DNA of 64,000 bases, from positions 49,085,053 through 49,149,052 of the forward strand of contig CM060732.1 in NCBI GenBank assembly GCA_030704615.1, read 5' to 3'. Below the pieces are notes generated by a model. The model was given only the letters and a program-made list of their open reading frames with translations. It did no database searches and was not told the origin of the DNA. Source of the stretch: Takakia lepidozioides (Eukaryota; Streptophyta; Takakiopsida; Takakiales; Takakiaceae). Positions within the stretch are counted from its first letter, which is position 1. Each line of letters begins with the position of its first letter. The position numbers were made by a program, and so were the translations under genes. Shown piece by piece: positions 22,201 to 32,680 of the stretch.

Positions 22201-23633
22201 CAGAGCCAAAAAACAGCCAGAAAGAAAGAAAGAAAGAAACTTGAAAGAATCTTGAGACCTCATATCTTGACTTAGGGGACTAATTGAAGAAAAACAGATA
22301 CAAGAAAGAAAGCGGGGCCCTTAGCAAGCCCAAGAACAATAATTAAGATGGAGCCTCATAGGTTCCTGTGCCTGCAGATATGCTGCCATTCATTTAAACA
22401 GATCGTCATCATGAAAGACCTCAGGACTCACGAGCGTCTCTTACTTTGTGAAGCACCTCATTTCCTGTAACATAGCCAAGATTCTGCGGACAGGTCATGT
22501 ACAGAAATGAGGTGAAACACTAGAATCGTTTGTTTGCTAACTGAACTGATTGCATGTATGAAATCCTGACAATATAAGAACCAGGAACGGGCATTTGAAG
22601 ATCTGAAGCACACAAGCTCGAAGTCCTTCGCTAGCCTGATACATAGGAATCTAGAATTTCCTTCTTAAATTTAAACTTAGCATTGGTTGGAGAGCAACAA
22701 GATTTGCAGGTCACTTACCACGATCTTTTCAGCTGCTTCACAGATTTTATCAACTTTTGCCTCAGATAGGCCCTTGATATTGCAGAGGGTCTGCACAAAT
22801 TGGACTCACAAGCATCTCGTGTTATGCTACATGACGTTTACGACCTGTAGCAGCTACAGGGATAGTGTAGGTCTACAGCATGTAATGTCCACTATATTCT
22901 TAATTTCAGGAGTTGAAGGATTCGAAGTCTTAGGTTCCCTAACAAAATCTCTGTCCGGATTAAAATGTACAATATGTTTTCAAGGAACTCGAATGGCGTC
23001 ACAGAAACACTGGTCCGCAATCATTTGAAACGACTCCACGGAATAGAAGTAGGAGGTGTGTGTGAGCCTTAAAGTAATTGATTTACGCAGTGCATACACG
23101 TTCTTTAGGTAAGAAGCTGCAGCGAACAAAAGTTGCGTCGGACTTCAGACAGGTATAAGGAAGAACAGGATGGGAACGGCAGCAGAAATGCACAAAGTGT
23201 TGGAAGGCAAGTACGACCTTCTTGGTGTACATCATCAATCCGTTGCAAGTGAAGATACCAGCATCCTGTAGTTTTTTGAGATCTCCCGCATTTATGCCTT
23301 GCGCAATTACTGATATGCAACACACGAATCAGCACATGATGTGATAGAATGCATATAAGGTGTTCTCACTCATTAGCACTTGATGCTTGCGCATTTACAT
23401 GGAGCCCTTGTTCAAGAATGTGGACAGGGAACTTGACAGCTCTAGAAGTATGAAGTTAAAACATAATGTCGCTCCGTAAGAGTGATCCACAATGCAAAAA
23501 ATAGTTTGTACAGACTGCGGTGAAGCAAGAAACAGGACGAAAAAGATGTCCAATGCTGGATTACACACGTTTATCGATCGTTTCAAAGAAATCTTCTTCT
23601 TCCGCGTCCAATTCTTCAGCGTGATCTTCCTCC
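19218..23633 (-). CDS. DMC1: Meiotic RecA-family recombinase DMC1
   Basis: DMC1 forms filaments on ssDNA and drives inter-homologue strand exchange in meiosis. Fourteen exons read leftward: 23633-23569, 23309-23218, 22790-22719, 22483-22445, 21783-21726, 21516-21471, 21340-21295, 21012-20951, 20856-20790, 20585-20493, 20251-20183, 20034-19956, 19826-19660 and 19262-19218. They sum to 1,000 nt, giving 332 residues without a stop. Visible parts are the N-terminal HhH region ([15 protein letters not shown]), [12 protein letters not shown], Walker A GEFRTGKTQ, Walker B LLIVDSI, the ATP-cap region [14 protein letters not shown] and the C-terminus [14 protein letters not shown] usual length of about 344 residues means only some 12 residues are missing. 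The first coding exon was not found above 23,633. One intron is AT-AC and one is GC-AG. RAD51 is excluded by the N-terminus and by overall similarity to plant DMC1. Confidence 0.95.
19263..19659 (-). other. DMC1: U12-type AT-AC intron of DMC1
   Basis: The 5' splice site reads ATATCCTTC, a full match to the minor-spliceosome consensus. The 3' end is TTCAC. Upstream of it lies CCTTAAC, matching the U12 branch site, with about 12 nt between the branch A and the splice site. Only this AT-AC pair joins PESEA to VFQITPGG in frame. No GT near the exon end restores the conserved C-terminus. The intron also contains a retroelement tail (19,430-19,535). Confidence 0.9.
19430..19540 (+). repeat. Non-LTR/SINE 3' end with TTTCA repeats
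   Basis: The segment CCAGGAGCTCTTCGAGC...CGGACGTTATAAAG followed by (TTTCA)n is repeated in inverted orientation at about 22,078-22,190. A conserved 3' end followed by a short simple repeat is typical of LINE or SINE tails. This copy lies inside the AT-AC intron, antisense to DMC1. Confidence 0.65.
21517..21725 (-). other. DMC1: GC-AG intron of DMC1
   Basis: The donor is GGAG/GCAAGC and the acceptor AAAG/GTGG. This join gives the conserved LLGGGVET in phase. GC donors are a known minor class of U2 intron and usually have a strong flanking match, as here. Confidence 0.85.
22078..22190 (-). repeat. Second copy of the TTTCA-tailed 3' end
   Basis: Inverted partner of 19,430-19,540, with GAGCTTTCCGCGGACGC and TATAAAG then (TTTCA)n read on the minus strand. 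It lies in a DMC1 intron in the sense orientation. Confidence 0.65.
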
Positions 23634-24677
23634 CTGCACCAGTTTATCTATATATATTAATTAATTGCACACAAAAACCTGAAGCCCGAAGCATCAGCTG
23701 GAGAGCTAATGAATGCAGGTTGTACATAACTGAGCTCAGGTCTGGACATTCTGAGCCTCAATGTGCGTGGCTGCTCTTTAGTGGGAGTTCATGTCCACCA
23801 GATACAATTAGTTTTAGTTTAAATGAATCCTTATCTGTTACATGCTTAAGATCGTAATTAATCTAGGAAGTAAACGAAGTATCAAGAGTGCATGAGTTGA
23901 AAAGCAGTTCAGGAACTGGGACGTACATGATCTCCGACGGTCCCAAAGCGTTCAGAAGAAACAAAAGACACCGTAACCTGAGACAATTCCACCCCGTACG
24001 CGTTCAAGACTTAGTTGGAGATAACCAGACGATGCCCAAGAACTCAGATACCCCGCGCTCCTTGCGAAGATTTGGAATCAAAAGGCGAATAGCTGATACT
24101 TATACAGGTGAGACACATGGAAGTAAGACATCCACATTCGATGAACATAATCTGTGGACAGTCTAAGAAAGGAGAGGTGAGCAGCACGTCGTCACTTTGA
24201 TCACAGACCATATCGCAGACGTTTTGTGTTGCAGGGTAGAAGGATCCCTAGACCTACTTAATAGTCGTATGGCTGTTTTTTCCCCTGAATCAGGTCTGAT
24301 ATTATCATCGATAATTGTCTCCATATGCAAGTGCTGGTGAATCGTCAGATGAAAACCCATTTTGGATGAAAAGTTGAATGACAAATAGCCATAGCGATAT
24401 ATTAAGTAAGATAATGTCCATCCGTCGAAGCCATCTCAAATAATCCTCGCAGCAGACTCACTGCTCCCGCAGCTCGCCTGTAGCTCAGATTATTCTCGAT
24501 AATGCTCCTCCACATTATCTAATACGTAAAGGATAGATTATGCGTTTTATGAGGCAAATTAAATTGCAGAAGATCGTCGCTCCACGCCATCTGCTGGCGC
24601 ATTCTGCATTCATAACCGGCAGTTTGACTGCCGTAATTCGGCTGTTTGACTTTGTGGCAGCTCATTATGGCCTGCAG
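23634..24677. other. DMC1 5' region, start exon not identified
   Basis: The missing first DMC1 exon (about 12 residues) and the promoter should lie here. Several ATGs were tested on the minus strand, but none gave a GT donor in the needed phase. No other gene is recognised. Confidence 0.4.
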
Positions 24678-25296
24678 CCAATCAGGGGCCTCGCATAATC
24701 TGCCCCAAAAATCCTTTACGCCAGTTAAGGGGCAGGGGTTGGCATATTATGCCTCCCCTGGAGCCTCGCCCCACGGCTCACATGGAGGCATAATATGCCA
24801 ACCCCTGCCCGTTATCTAGTAATGTGTAGGGGAAGCCTCCGAGTGGAGGGGATTGCCGGAATGAGCCCCACCACGAGGCGGTAGCCAATCAGGGGCCTCG
24901 CATAATCTGCCCCTAAAATCCTTTACGCCAGTTAACAGCCAGGGGTTGGCATATTATTCTTCCCGGGAGCCTCGCCCCACGGCTCACAGGGAGGCATAAT
25001 ATGCCAACCCCTGCCCGTTATCTAGTAATGTGTAGGGGAAGCCTCCGAGTGGAGGGGATTGCCGGAATGAGCCCCACCACGAGGCGGTAGCCAATCAGGG
25101 GCCTCGCATAATCTGCCCCTAAAATCCTTTACGCCAGTTAACAGCCAGGGGTTGGCATATTATTCTTCCCGGGAGCCTCGCCCCACGGCTCACAGGGAGG
25201 CATAATATGCCAACCCCTGCCCGTTATCTAGTAATGTGTAGGGGAAGCCTCCGAGTGGAGGGGATTGCCGGAATGAGCCCCACCACGAGGCGGTAG
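24678..25296. repeat. Three tandem copies of a 206-207 bp unit
   Basis: Units start at 24,678, 24,885 and 25,091. Units 2 and 3 look identical by eye and unit 1 differs slightly, so the last duplication is recent. Each begins CCAATCAGGGGCCTCGC and ends ACCACGAGGCGGTAG. The array cuts off a PPR fragment on its right side. Confidence 0.9.
24733..24807. repeat. 24-bp perfect inverted repeat (hairpin) within each unit
   Basis: In unit 1 the arm 24,733-24,756 is the exact complement of 24,784-24,807, with a 27-nt loop. In units 2 and 3 the left arm has mutated, so the hairpin is imperfect there. It resembles a foldback or MITE core. Confidence 0.75.
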
Positions 25297-25308
25297 CCGA
25301 GTGGTGGG

Positions 25309-25540
25309 GCAAGTGTAGGTAATCCCCGACACAAGGTTCCCTAGGAAAATATCCACCTCAACTCCACTCTTGACGATGTGCTTATGGACGTGCTCCCCAT
25401 CTCCCAGGGCTCTCGTCTTCGCACACTCCAACAAGAGACAAGCATAGGTATCCAAGTCTGCCCGAATTCCCTGTGTGTCCATAAGGTCCAAAATTTACAT
25501 TGCCTCCTTCAATCGCCCCTCTTTACGCAAAGTGCTCACA
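25309..25540 (-). pseudogene. N-terminal fragment of a PLS-type PPR gene
   Basis: Read leftward it gives GRLKEAM, LDLMDTQGIRADLDTYACLL, ECAKTRALGDGEHVHKHIVK and VEVDIFLGN, which are the first PPR motifs of a plant PLS-class protein. There is one in-frame stop after GRLKEAM. The sequence breaks off exactly where the 206-bp array begins. Intact relatives act in organelle RNA editing; this piece cannot. Confidence 0.8.
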
Positions 25541-25667
25541 TCATTACTTCCCAAGGTGGCTCTTACCTCCCCCCCTTTCGCTTGCCTTTAGTCGTTGAGC
25601 TTTCATTTTTTCAGCGTCATAATATTCCTACTGAGGATTGTTTGTCTCATTTGTTGTGGTGGAAAGG

Positions 25668-25990
25668 AAATGCACAAAGATGGGCTTGGAGTGGTACTCA
25701 CACAGGTGGATGATGAGGGAAGAGAGTTCGTAGTGGCTTATGCTAGCCGCTCGAACAACGTTGCAGAGTCTAAGTATAGCTCATATGAAGGAGAATGCTT
25801 AGCTACAGTGTGGGTCGTGGCACACTTCAGGTGCTATCTATACGGCAATCTCTTCACCCTTGTCACGGATCACCAACCACTCAAGTGGTTGATGGAGTCA
25901 GACAAGCTTACGGGGAAGCTTGCACGGTGGGCACAGGTTTGGGCCTCATGGAGGCGGATATGGAGCCTTGTCCTTTCCAGATACAGACAT
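25668..25990 (+). pseudogene. Ty3/gypsy RNase H fragment
   Basis: The translation contains VAYASRSNNVAESKYSSYEGECLA, a cysteine-free RNase H block, then TLVTDHQPLKWLM and TGKLARWA, all diagnostic of Ty3/gypsy polyproteins. The reading frame shifts soon after ARWA. The reverse transcriptase proper is missing upstream, and no LTRs were recognised. It is joined to the methyltransferase-bearing segment that follows. Confidence 0.88.
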
Positions 25991-26019
25991 CTCTGGGAGG
26001 ATCAGAGCAGGCTCGGGGC

Positions 26020-26940
26020 ATGACACGGTGTGAGTTGGCCATTGGACTACAACCAGATCATCTTATAGATGGCTCAGTGATGCGAGCCAAGGCTATTGTG
26101 ACAGACGCGGTCTCTTACGATGTCCTTGTTGGTGGGGCAGTGTTATATCCCATGGGCTTCACCCTGGACTTTTGGGAGGAGTCAGCATCCTACAGGCCTG
26201 GATGGCAGTCAGGGGATGGTCGTCGTGCACAGCTCCCTGTGACATTCATTGGGGGTATTGCGGCTGCCCAGCGGGGCAAGATGCCAACACTAGCAGCCTT
26301 TACAGCTGCAGTTAGTTGGCCTGGAGAGTTGATGGAAGGCAATGCCCATGCAGAGGATGTGCCACCTCCAGCAGAGCAGGATGACATGCATGGTACGGCA
26401 GAGTTGCCTGCCATGGTTGCTCACACTCCATTATGGGGTACGAGCAAGGATTTACAGCAGGCTGCTGATGGACGGGTACAACAAGCCTGGGTAGAGGCCT
26501 TCGTACCGTCAGGAGAAGAGGAGATTGCGGTAATTGCACCAGGACCACCTCAGTTGTTGCCATTGGACACCACACCTCTTGTGTGGCAGTGCCCGGATGA
26601 AGGCATATGCCTTCTGGACTTGTTTGGCGAGATCAGCACTGGATTGGCTGCAGTACTGCAGGCAGGTGTACGAGTTCGACGTTACCTGTATGTGGAGAGG
26701 GATGAGACTGCACGACGCGTCTCACTGCGCCATGTTGCTCAGTTGGTACAGCAGTACCCTGATTAGTTGCCAGTGTCTGCAGTTCGTGGATACCAACAAG
26801 CCTTGCCAGCAGACATTTCGTTGCTGGGGGCGCAGGATTTGGAGTGGGTTGGCTCCATTGATCTGGTAGTGGCAGGTTGGCCCTGCCAAGGGCATTCATC
26901 AGCCGGGCATGGCAATGGATTGCAAGACGGGAACGTGTAG
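26020..26940 (+). pseudogene. Gypsy-associated polyprotein segment with C5 cytosine methyltransferase domain
   Basis: One frame contains SYDVLVGGAVLYPMGFTLDFW (a retropepsin-like ending), a 180-residue acidic/Pro-rich spacer, then a methyltransferase core. Motif I is DLFGEISTGLAA (Asp at 26,617), a following acidic strand lies in YLYVERDETARRV, and motif IV is AGWPCQGHS (Pro-Cys-Gln at 26,881-26,889) with the catalytic Cys intact. A TAG at 26,764-26,766 interrupts it, and the frame ends at 26,940, before the target-recognition region. Glu in place of the second Gly of motif I is unusual. Capture of DNMTs by eukaryotic retrotransposons is documented in other lineages; here the link to gypsy rests on the adjacent RNase H. 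Confidence 0.78.
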
Positions 26941-27306
26941 GGAATGCCGCAATGCACGCGCCAGGCTGGCCAATGAGTTACGTGATCCTATAAATACCCA
27001 CCAAGCTGTCGAGTGAGTTACACGATCCTGTAATCTACCCGCCGGGCTGAGGCGTAGATTCACAGGTTTAAGTCACTGGTTTCCTTTGAGGGAAAAAGTT
27101 GAAAGTTCTTTACGGTCGGGACGTCAGGACTCAGGAGGTGGTATTTTTGCCATTTTTGCCCCTCGGTTAAATGGCAGAATATTCGAGTAGGTAGCAAAAT
27201 GCTCGAGTGGGTCGCAAAATGGCCCAACAGGTCGCAGAATGCACAAGTTGGCATAATGCTGGGGTCCTCCATGTTTCGGGCAGTTTCTCCCCCTGACCAT
27301 AACGCG
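26941..27306. other. Short spacer with a doubled motif
   Basis: Two similar words, GAGTTACGTGATCCT and GAGTTACACGATCCT, lie about 40 bp apart near 26,976-27,030. AATGCTCGAGTGGGTCGCAAAATG-like phrases repeat near 27,180-27,240. No gene is seen. Confidence 0.4.
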
Positions 27307-27462
27307 ATGGAACGGTCAGGGCCGGGCCATTCTGCCCCTGAGCTGCCCGGCCGTGAATTTTGGCAAGGCCGGATTCTGCCCCATTTTTTGCCCGACATGA
27401 AATTTTGTCTCGACCTCCAAAATTCACGGCCAGGCAGAATGGCCCGGCCCCGACCGTTCCAT
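27307..27462. repeat. Long inverted repeat (foldback), arms about 46-57 bp
   Basis: The arm 27,307-27,363 starts ATGGAACGGTC and ends GTGAATTTTGG. The arm 27,417-27,462 starts CCAAAATTCACGG and ends CCGTTCCAT. They pair with only a few mismatches around a loop of about 53 nt. It is a G/C-rich foldback, possibly a small DNA transposon end pair. Confidence 0.8.
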
Positions 27463-30400
27463 AGTACCTAACTATGTACTAGGATTTTCTTTTATTGGTT
27501 TGTAGCGCTTCTCATTGCCGGCACGTGTGGTTGCGGCGGAGACCGCGTGTGGCAGAGAGGTCACCGAGGGTGGGAGCACCCCTACCCAAACCGGCGCTAC
27601 CCGGACCCCACCAGTCTGCTGTTGGGTCTACCCGGCAAGCTGGTCTGTTGGGCCCACAAAACACATGACCCATAGGTTTTTGGCCCGAAGGCAGAGCAAG
27701 TGGAAGGAGGGTGGAGCGCCGCCCTTTTTTAGTACACCTCTGCCACATACCCAACTACATACTACTTTTTAGGTCACCACCTTTTATTGCCCCCCTTTCA
27801 GTGTATTTTCAGTTCTTATTTAGCATCTCGGCTATTCTAACCACAATTCCACTACTACAACAAGCTATGGTGCTTCGAGTTGGACTCCTCTTCCCGAGCG
27901 TATGTTTGACTAAGCTGCATACTCGTTTCTACTGTTGCATCACATACAAGCAGAGCAGACATGGGAGGAACCCCTGCTCTCACGGTTTTCTTTAAATCTA
28001 GAAAGTATACCAGAACAGTTCACGACAAGGTTTTGACCGCGGACTTTTGCTACGATATGACCGCTTCAGTCTCTGTGCAGACAAAGGAGCGATCATTCCG
28101 AACAATCATCTGTGCATCTGCAGAGCTCGACAATGTTGTTTTTCTCACTGAGAAAGAGAACGCTTTGTTGACTTCCTGTGTAGCACCTTCTCTGACTTCG
28201 GACTCTAGGTGGGGCTCTATCTCCCCCAGCAAACAACCGACAATCATCCTCAACTTCTTCTCGGCCTTCTAGACTACCGAATAGCTTCCTCCTTCCTACT
28301 CGGACAACGTCTGCTGCTACCTGACAAGCTGCACATCAATTCGAAGGATCCCCCCTACAAGAAAAATTATATGAAGGCCCACTATGGTCGACAGGGGCAA
28401 AGGACTTTGATGCAGCATACACTCCTTGTCCTCTTCTACTATGCAATTATGTTATGCTCTCTCCCCATAACAGCTAGGCTAAATGTACAAAATTTTGCAG
28501 CTCGCCCTATCAGCTTGCAGAGCGATCTACCCACAACGTTGTGGAAACATTTTTCAGATGGTACATGGAAGCGGGCCCAGCCTGAGGAGGCTCGTGAATG
28601 TCACCGCCGGTGTGGTGGATGCCCGACTGAAGTGGAGCAGCCCCCCCTTACGTACATGGGATAGTGATCCCCACACCCCTGAGGCTGAACACACCGAACA
28701 CATTGGACCAGTCAGGTACTCATCCAAGCTACGCACTTGCGCGAATGGTACTCTCCTAACTATCCAGCTGAACACCAACATATTTGGTCCCTATCGGCTG
28801 AGCTACCCAACCTGCTACTACGCCTCGCGGACCAGTCTTCCCTGTGTGGGAATCTTCCAAGCCGACAAGGTGGACCAGGGTGTCTGGATGGTCTGCCAAC
28901 CTCTCCAAAGAGCTGGGACACCTCCTAGCGTCACAATTCTGCAACATTCTGCCCAGCCCCCCTTGGTATGCTCCCCACCCAACATCCAATGCTGCATCTC
29001 TTCAACTTACTCCCTTTTGCTAAGCTACAACCAAGATCTCCTCAACTTACTGCTGCCCTCTCACTGTTGCATTTTTAATCTTTCTATGAGCCCGCTTCAA
29101 AATTTGGTTTCTGTTTTTTTGCCTGCAATTCTTGTATGGAGTACTAACCCCAATCGATATCAGCACTCATTACAATATCATATATTACTCCCCCTTGCAG
29201 CATCCAAAAAAATCCCCTCAATCTCATGAAAGCATCCACCAAGGCTACCACTCCAGATCTATAGTGCAATGCCTCTTGTTTACCTTTGTCTTGAATTTGT
29301 ACTATGTTTCCGTTGGAAACATACTAACCCCAATCGATATCAGCACTCATTACAATAGCACATATTATTCCCCCTTGCAAAATCAAAAAAATCTCCTCAA
29401 TCTCATGAAAGCATCCACCAAGGCTATTACTCCAGATCTATAGCTACCAATCGCCAGCTATCTACGCCTGGACTACCATCCAGAACACAGAGGCAACCCA
29501 TAAAATGCAAGTTTAGAATATGCAGCATTACCCATATTAATGATCTTACTCCTAGTAGACACCAACTCTTCGACCAACTCTTCGACCAACTCTACCAGTT
29601 ACAAGCACTATGTAACCCCCTATATTACAGAGACATTGATGCCAGTAGCAATCTTACATCCTTGCAATCTACAATCTTCCAAGCAAGTAGTACCTCTTCA
29701 GAATCATCACGACCCCCACACCTTTGCGCACAGCTCAGTATTTATCAGGAAAAAACCACTGACATTGGCCCACAGCCCAACTGCCTTGGCATAATAAGGC
29801 CTCATTCACAAAACCCCCCTCTGAAAAGCAAAAATACTTCTAAACAACACAAACCTCTTTATATTAAAGAATGCAGGAGCCTCCATACAAAAAGTCATTA
29901 CAGAATGACTTCTAAATTCGTATCTCAGTGCCTGCAGCCCTATACCCACATCCATGTTGTCCTCATCCCAACAACTCATCACGCTAATGGATCAAGTTAT
30001 ACTAGCTGCTGCTCCAGAAGCCAATCTATGCACTCGGGCTCACTATCTTTGACTACACTCCCTTATTGCTTATTACCCACTTACAAAAATCAAAAAGTGG
30101 CCACCAACGCCATGCCTAGGCTGCAACTCAAACATGCCCCTACGCACAGTCTTAACATGCAGCAGAAATGTATCTCCATCACACCTTATTATATCATCAC
30201 AACGCTACTGACCCATCTGATTGGGCAATCACGGAACATTACCCCAAAACATCTGGTGCACTCGTTAACCTACATGCTAAATACAAACTTTTCGACCCTC
30301 CACCTCCAGTGCACTTGCTAGTATTACCACACAACTATAATGCCCCCATTCACTGGGCGGTCTCAAACAGCCAGCTCTGGTCCTCATTATCTTGTCTCGT

Positions 30401-31599
30401 GTCACACCATCAGCCCACACCCTAGTCAAGGTAGCTTCTGCTTCACAAATCAAACAACACCCCAAAACCACCCAGCCTACAACCAAACTACATTGTCAAT
30501 GCACATGACTGCCTTAAATCCCCACACACTACACACACCTAGTGTAGTGTATATATGTTGCCAAACACAAATATTATATACCACACTTTCCTACATTACA
30601 TCTAGCATTATCCCACAGGAAAATAACAAACCCGAACATAGACATTTTTGCTCACCAAAACTCGGTCCAAAAATTACCTTAGCTGCTACTCCTCCAAATT
30701 CATGTAAGCAAATGGTAAGTGCCAATCAACCCTTGCTTAATACATATGGCCTGTTGTGCCTGAACATTGTAACATCCCTACTACCTTGGCCCACCATAGA
30801 AGATACAATACTTGCTGGAAGAAAAAACTGCATTTACACAAAACCCCCCACATTAATCAGATCATATGACTATGCTACACATCCCCTAGGGTTCAGACAT
30901 ATATACCTGCTGGTGATCTCTCATACCATAACAACACCCCCGACCTGTCTGGTTGGCCACATGGACAACATTACTCGGCTGCTGGAGCCTCTCTGTCTGA
31001 TAATGCATCACGCTGTACTAACCCCGCTTGCCCCCCCATTCCCCTATCCATACAAAAAATGGACACTCCAATTCCAAAATACAAATTGGATACAATCACA
31101 TGCCCCTTCAAAAATCATATGTGCAGCTTGCTACATCCACTGACCATAATATAAAACCCCAATGTTGGATACCTTGTTACTGGCCCACCTCTTCTACTCT
31201 AGACTTGTCATCCTATCCCCACAATGCTCTGCAAAATCGCAATAACTGCAAATCCATGAACAACTATATGCCACCCATTACCATTACCTGGCACAATCAA
31301 TCTACTTCCTGGAACCCCATTTACTAGCCCCCGTACACAACCCTCAGAACAGCACATACCTCAACAAAGACTACTCCATCCTCTATGCCAATAACTACTA
31401 CAAAAACAGCCGCATACCTATATACTACACAATTAAGACTGACTGAATGCCAAATACAAAATACCACTGCTCATACCCCTGGGGTCCCCAAGCAGACTAC
31501 AAATACTGTCAAGCGGTTATTACCACACGAAGGTAGCTCTCTGTCTATAACTGAGACAACACCCCCTCCCAAGCAACTGCCTTGCTATGACACAAGATA
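27463..31599 (+). mobile_element. LINE copy A, 5' region (start uncertain)
   Basis: From about 28 kb the plus strand becomes strongly A/C-rich, like the LINE protein-coding part further right, and open frames are short and broken. It shares words with 34.5-35 kb (for example CTACAAATACTGTC and CAACTGCCTTGCTA), so the 5' part of the element is built of diverged repeats. I see no recognised ORF1 domain. The true 5' end may lie anywhere between 27.5 and 28.2 kb. Confidence 0.5.
29143..29443 (+). repeat. Tandem duplication, 180-bp period
   Basis: ACTAACCCCAATCGATATC starts at 29,143 and again at 29,323. About 120 bp of each copy align closely, ending in CCAGATCTATAG. Confidence 0.85.
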
Positions 31600-31734
31600 C
31601 ACCACTTGGGGGGATGCTAGATTGTGAGCCTAGCCACGCGAGCCCAGGAGCCTGTGAGCCCAAGAGCCTGACGTGAGCCCAGTCTACGTGGCACGAGAAT
31701 GGGGGAAGATGCAGGGTGTATTTCCGCGGATGAG

Positions 31735-31985
31735 CACCCATTAACGCGGAAACACGACAAACATGGCAAATCGGCAAACACGGCAAACCCTAACCCCTAA
31801 CCCTTAGCGAACTGCCATGTTCGTGAAGGGAAATTGGCTGGGAATTAAGGTGACATCATTACCACGGAAACACGGCAAACGCGGCAAACCGGGGAAACGC
31901 TGCAAATCGTAACTCCAAATCCTAACCCTAAACCTTAGCGAACTGCCATGTTTGTGGAGGGAAACAGGGTTGGGAATTAAGGGGG
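31735..31985. repeat. Two-copy repeat of about 125 bp, CGGCAAAC-rich
   Basis: Both copies run from GGAAACACG(A/G)CAAAC through CCTTAGCGAACTGCCATGTT to GGGAATTAAG. A related block in inverse orientation lies near 33,835-33,920, so it is part of the element's inverted ends. Confidence 0.7.
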
Positions 31986-32094
31986 CGTCAGGCACATGAG
32001 AACTCAAAAATAAATTGAAAAATATATATATATATATATATATTCCTTGCATTTGGATAGATGTCGTCGATGATCGTGAAATCATGATCATGAA

Positions 32095-32680
32095 GCAATT
32101 GAGTGCGTTGACGCACTTAGTCCTCCATGGGGGGTGGGGGGTGGGGAGGGGGATATATATATATATTTGTTTTTGGTTTTGTTTTTTACGTCCCCCCCCC
32201 CCCGGCGGACAACTGAGTGCGTCAACGCACTCAATTTCTTCATGATCGACGGTGTTGTGCGGGTCCGGGTTTTCACCTTGGGTACCGGCGGGTAAGAAGG
32301 GGGAGGGTAAAAAAAATCTTGTTTATTTTCTTTTTTTTCTTCCCCCCCCTCTCCCCCGCGCAGAACTGAGTGCGTCAACGCACTCAATTTCATCATGATC
32401 ATGATTTCATGATGATCATCGACGACATCGACAACAGTGTTGTGCGGGTCCGGATTTTCACCCCGGGTACCCGGCGGGTTGGGGAAGGGGGGAAGGGAAA
32501 ATATATATATATATCTTGTTTTTTTTCGGTTCCCACCCCCCGCGGAGAACCGAGTGCGTCAACACACTCAATTTCTTCATGATCATGTTTTCAGGATGAT
32601 CCTCGACGACAGTGTTATGCAGGTCCGGATTTTCACCTTGGGTACCCGGCGGGTTAGGGTCAGCGTTTTTTTTATTGGCG
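32095..32680. repeat. Palindromic minisatellite within the MULE
   Basis: Four copies of GAGTGCGT-CA-ACGCACTC-type near-palindromes lie near 32,100, 32,215, 32,365 and 32,551, each followed by TTTCTTCATGATCATG-like symmetry. They alternate with three copies of GTGCGGGTCCGG-TTTTCACC-GGGTACC. C-runs, T-runs and (TA)n tracts separate them. Confidence 0.8.

Noticed and set aside
24465-24510. tRNA-like GTAGCTCAGATT
   Set aside because: No B box or cloverleaf follows.
31780-31810. Telomere-like CCCTAAC repeats
   Set aside because: Only two or three imperfect units inside a transposon; not a telomere or a clear interstitial array.
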